Assembly: GCA_030037885.1 (NCBI GenBank)
Contig: JASHPU010000027.1
Location: forward strand, 1-64,000
Direction: 5' to 3'
Length of the DNA stretch: 64,000 nt
DNA from: Xanthobacteraceae bacterium
GTDB lineage: Bacteria; Pseudomonadota; Alphaproteobacteria; Rhizobiales; Xanthobacteraceae
Shown: piece after piece, positions 61,095-64,000 of the stretch
How the letters are laid out: each line of letters starts with the position of its first letter
Numbering within the stretch: position 1 is the stretch's first letter
The notes under the pieces: generated by a model
What the model was told of the DNA's origin: nothing
The model's database searches: none
The model's input: only the letters and a program-made list of their open reading frames with translations
Position numbers and translations under genes: made by a program

Positions 61095-62212
61095 GCGAAC
61101 CGCTTTCCGCGATGCCGGAACTTCCAGCAAACATGCGCGCGACGGATGGATCAATTGAAAGGCCGTTGCACGGTCTGAGAGTCATCGAGTTTGAGGCCAT
61201 TGGTCCGGGTCCACTGGCGGGGCGCATGTTGCGAGATTTGGGAGCGCACGTCACCGTAGTCGCCCGCCCAACTAAGTCGTCGGTCGATCGCGCTTTGATC
61301 GGCGAAGACACCGAAAATCCGCTGCGACAGGGAAAAGAAATCATCACCCTTGATCTGAAGACCGCCAACGGGGTGACCGCGGCGCTTGACCTTATTGCCG
61401 ATGCCGAAGCCCTCATCGAGGGCAACCGCCCAGGAGTGATGGAGCGCTTGGGACTTGGACCCGCCGCGTGCGCGGTCCGCAATCCGCGCCTCGTTTACGG
61501 GCGAATGACAGGCTGGGGACAGACTGGCCCGCTGGCGCAGGCTGCGGGCCACGATCTCAACTACATCGCCGTGACCGGGTTGCTGTCGCTGTCAGCGCGA
61601 TCGGGTACGGCGCCCATCGTGCCGCCGACCGTCCTTGGCGACGCGGCAGGAGCACTGGGTCTCTGTTTCGGTGTGGTCAGTGCCGTACTCGATGCCCGCA
61701 GCAGTGGCCGCGGGCGCGTGGTCGACGCCGCCGTCGTCGATGTCGTCGCCATGCTCGGTATGATCGTGCAAGGGATTCGCGCCAACGGTCAGATCGACGG
61801 CGCCGAGCCGAGCCCGTTTTACGATTCTCCTTTCTACGACGCGTACGTCTGTGCGGACGGGCGCTTCATCACAATCGGCGCGCTGGAGCCGCAGTTCTAC
61901 GCCCTATTATTGAAAAAGCTGCAGCTCGATGACATCGATCCGGCCGCACAGTACGACCGCAATCAGTGGCGCAGTTTGAAGGCACGGTTCTCTCAGCTGT
62001 TCGCAAGGTATCCCAGCGACCATTGGTGTCGCCTGCTCGAGGGAAGCGACGTCTGTTTTGGACGGGTGCTGACTATCGAAGAGGCGGTTGACCATCCCCA
62101 CAACAAAGCGCGCGGGCTCTACCAGAAGACCGAGTCCGGACTGGTTCGAACCCGCGGCGCACCGCGATTTCTGTCGCTTGCAGCGGAATGCGCTGTCGAT
62201 CGACGTTCGTGA
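61091..62212 (+). CDS. CaiB/BaiF CoA-transferase family protein
   Basis: LHGLRVIEFEAIGPGPLAGRMLRDLGAHVTVVARP; LVYGRMTGWGQTGPLAQAAGHDLNYIAVTG. Confidence 0.93.
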   Translation: MSEPLSAMPELPANMRATDGSIERPLHGLRVIEFEAIGPGPLAGRMLRDLGAHVTVVARPTKSSVDRALIGEDTENPLRQGKEIITLDLKTANGVTAALDLIADAEALIEGNRPGVMERLGLGPAACAVRNPRLVYGRMTGWGQTGPLAQAAGHDLNYIAVTGLLSLSARSGTAPIVPPTVLGDAAGALGLCFGVVSAVLDARSSGRGRVVDAAVVDVVAMLGMIVQGIRANGQIDGAEPSPFYDSPFYDAYVCADGRFITIGALEPQFYALLLKKLQLDDIDPAAQYDRNQWRSLKARFSQLFARYPSDHWCRLLEGSDVCFGRVLTIEEAVDHPHNKARGLYQKTESGLVRTRGAPRFLSLAAECAVDRRS

Positions 62213-62335
62213 CGTCACTCGCCCAAAAAGTGGAGCAGCCCCGACACGATCGGCGTGGCGCGAACGTTGTCCAAAACCTCCGCGGGATACGGCGCCGGCG
62301 CCGCGGGGCAACGCCGGGTGCCGGCGCCGCAGCAA

Positions 62336-63556
62336 TCAGCTGCCGGATGCGGAGATCACTCCGCCGAACAGTTGCCAAGTGGTGCCGTTGAACTTCGCCA
62401 AGTGCATCTGCTTGATCGGCGCGTAGTTGGTCGGACTTGTCGACACCACGATGCCGGGCAGCAGCATTGGCAGCTTCTCGTCGTGAATGGCGGTCGCCTG
62501 CTTCATGATGTTTTCGCGGGTGAGATCGTCGCCCGCGGCCTTGAGCACGTCGACCATTGTCTGTGCGACGGAGTATCCGTACACGGCGTTTTCATCGGCG
62601 ACGTTGGCCGAGGTGTTGTATTTTTTCATCCACGCCAGCCAAGCCTTGTATTCGGGCGTGTTTTGCCACTGCGGATCGGTCGGCTCTTTCAGGTAGGCCG
62701 AGGTAATGATGCCCACGGCCTTATCAAGTCCGGCCGGCTGCAGGGCCGCTTTGACCGACGCCGAAACGTTCGAAAGGAAATGCGTCGGCTTCCAGCCGAT
62801 GTCGTAGACCTTGCGGATCGCCTGAGCGGCGAACTTCGGAATGGCCGCAGTCAGCAAGACGTTGGCGCCGCTTGCCTGTAACGCAACGATCTGCGAATCA
62901 ACGGTCGGATCGGTGGTCTCATAGGACTGCGTGGCGACGATCATCTTGTCGGCCTTGGCACCAAGCCCTTCGCGCAAGCCGGTCAGGTAATCCTTGCCAA
63001 AATCGTCATTCTGATAGAGCACGGCGATCTTGGCGTTCGGTATGTGCGCCAGGATGTAGTTGGCATAGATGTGCGCTTCGATCTGATAGCTTGGCTGCCA
63101 GCCGATGGTCCATGGGAAGTGCTTCGGATCGTTCCACTTGGCGGCGCCGGTGGCGACGAACAGCTGCGGCACCTTATGGTCGTTGAGGTAGCCCTGGATC
63201 GCCGAGTTGGGCGGCGTTCCGAGCGTCTGGAACAGGAATGCCACATGGTCCTGTTCGACCAACTGGCGCACCTCTTCGACGGTCTTCGGCGGGCTGTAGC
63301 CGTCGTCGCGGCTGATGAAGTTGATCTTACGGCCGTTGATGCCGCCATGGTCGTTGACCATGGCGAAATATGCGGCAATCGATTTGCCGATGACGCCGTA
63401 ACTCGATGCCGGTCCGCTATAAGGATTGGTATTGCCGATCGTGATTTCCGTGGCGCTGGTGCCCGGTCCATATTGGCCGGCGGCAAGCGCGAGCCCGCCC
63501 GCCAGGACGAGTCCAGCCGCCGACAGGCCGGCCAGTGTGGTCCATTTCGCGGTCAT
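62336..63556 (-). CDS. Branched-chain amino acid ABC transporter substrate-binding protein
   Basis: Signal peptide; EITIGNTNPYSGPASSYGVIGKSIAAYFAMVNDHGGINGRKINFISRDDGYSPPKTVEEVRQLVE. Confidence 0.93.
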   Translation of the reverse strand: MTAKWTTLAGLSAAGLVLAGGLALAAGQYGPGTSATEITIGNTNPYSGPASSYGVIGKSIAAYFAMVNDHGGINGRKINFISRDDGYSPPKTVEEVRQLVEQDHVAFLFQTLGTPPNSAIQGYLNDHKVPQLFVATGAAKWNDPKHFPWTIGWQPSYQIEAHIYANYILAHIPNAKIAVLYQNDDFGKDYLTGLREGLGAKADKMIVATQSYETTDPTVDSQIVALQASGANVLLTAAIPKFAAQAIRKVYDIGWKPTHFLSNVSASVKAALQPAGLDKAVGIITSAYLKEPTDPQWQNTPEYKAWLAWMKKYNTSANVADENAVYGYSVAQTMVDVLKAAGDDLTRENIMKQATAIHDEKLPMLLPGIVVSTSPTNYAPIKQMHLAKFNGTTWQLFGGVISASGS

Positions 63557-63807
63557 GATTTCCTCCTTTTGTCGTCTTCATTACTTCCACAAAACCCCCG
63601 GGATTCCCCCGGATCAATCCCCCAATCTGGCGGGATGGTAGTGGTTTTCCGGGCTTTCCGGAAGATGCGAACCCGTGCATCTGGTCGCAGCCCTTCGGCT
63701 TCATCGCCTTTTTGCTCTGGACGCGCTTTCCTCGGTCGCGCAGCCGCGAAGCATCCCCGCCGGCGCTTTGGCGATGCTAAGGTCGGGACAGTCAGGGAGA
63801 GGCACTC

Positions 63808-64000
63808 ATGGACTTCTCGATCTCGGACCAGCAGAAGCATTGGCGCGACCGCGTCGTCGCCTTCATGGACGCCCATGTCTATCCGGCGGTCGAGACCTAC
63901 GAGGCGCAGCACGCCGAAGGCGAGCGCTGGAAGGTCATTCCGGTCGTCGAACAGCTGAAGGTCAAGGCGAAGGCGGCCGGGCTGTGGAATCTGTTCCTGC
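63808..64000 (+). CDS. Acyl-CoA dehydrogenase, N-terminal part (truncated by window edge)
   Basis: MDFSISDQQKHWRDRVVAFMDAHVYPAVETYEAQHAEGERW. Confidence 0.8.
   Translation, partial: MDFSISDQQKHWRDRVVAFMDAHVYPAVETYEAQHAEGERWKVIPVVEQLKVKAKAAGLWNLFL

Overview
High-GC alphaproteobacterial (Rhizobiales-like) chromosome segment. Housekeeping backbone: glycosyltransferase, AsmA-like protein, fumC, sspB, a two-piece permuted tmRNA, thyA, folA, hflK-hflC-degP, miaA, a GGDEF/EAL protein, ilvB-ilvH, ilvC and leuA. At 33.3-52.0 kb an ~18.6-kb prophage-like element sits in the 3' end of tRNA-Lys(CTT). It is bounded by a 45-bp direct repeat and carries a tyrosine integrase, terminase, tape-measure protein, Gly-rich fibre, a nucleoside 2-deoxyribosyltransferase-like protein and a RelE/XRE toxin-antitoxin pair. 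The right flank holds a LysR regulator, acyl-CoA synthetase, FMO, YeeE/YedE pair, amidase, CaiB/BaiF transferase and a branched-chain amino acid ABC binding protein. Main observations: a second, synonymously diverged copy of the ilvC 3' end just past its terminator; candidate BCAA attenuators (leader peptides RTVVAKSLILVVGRTAVGG for ilvB, MPCAILRGLLLLSAP for leuA); a tmRNA gene next to sspB with a repeat hairpin in its intervening segment; a 5-bp tandem duplication that frameshifts the prophage terminase; candidate integrase arm sites; and several families of palindromic intergenic repeats. All assignments come from reading the sequence and supplied translations; no database search was run.
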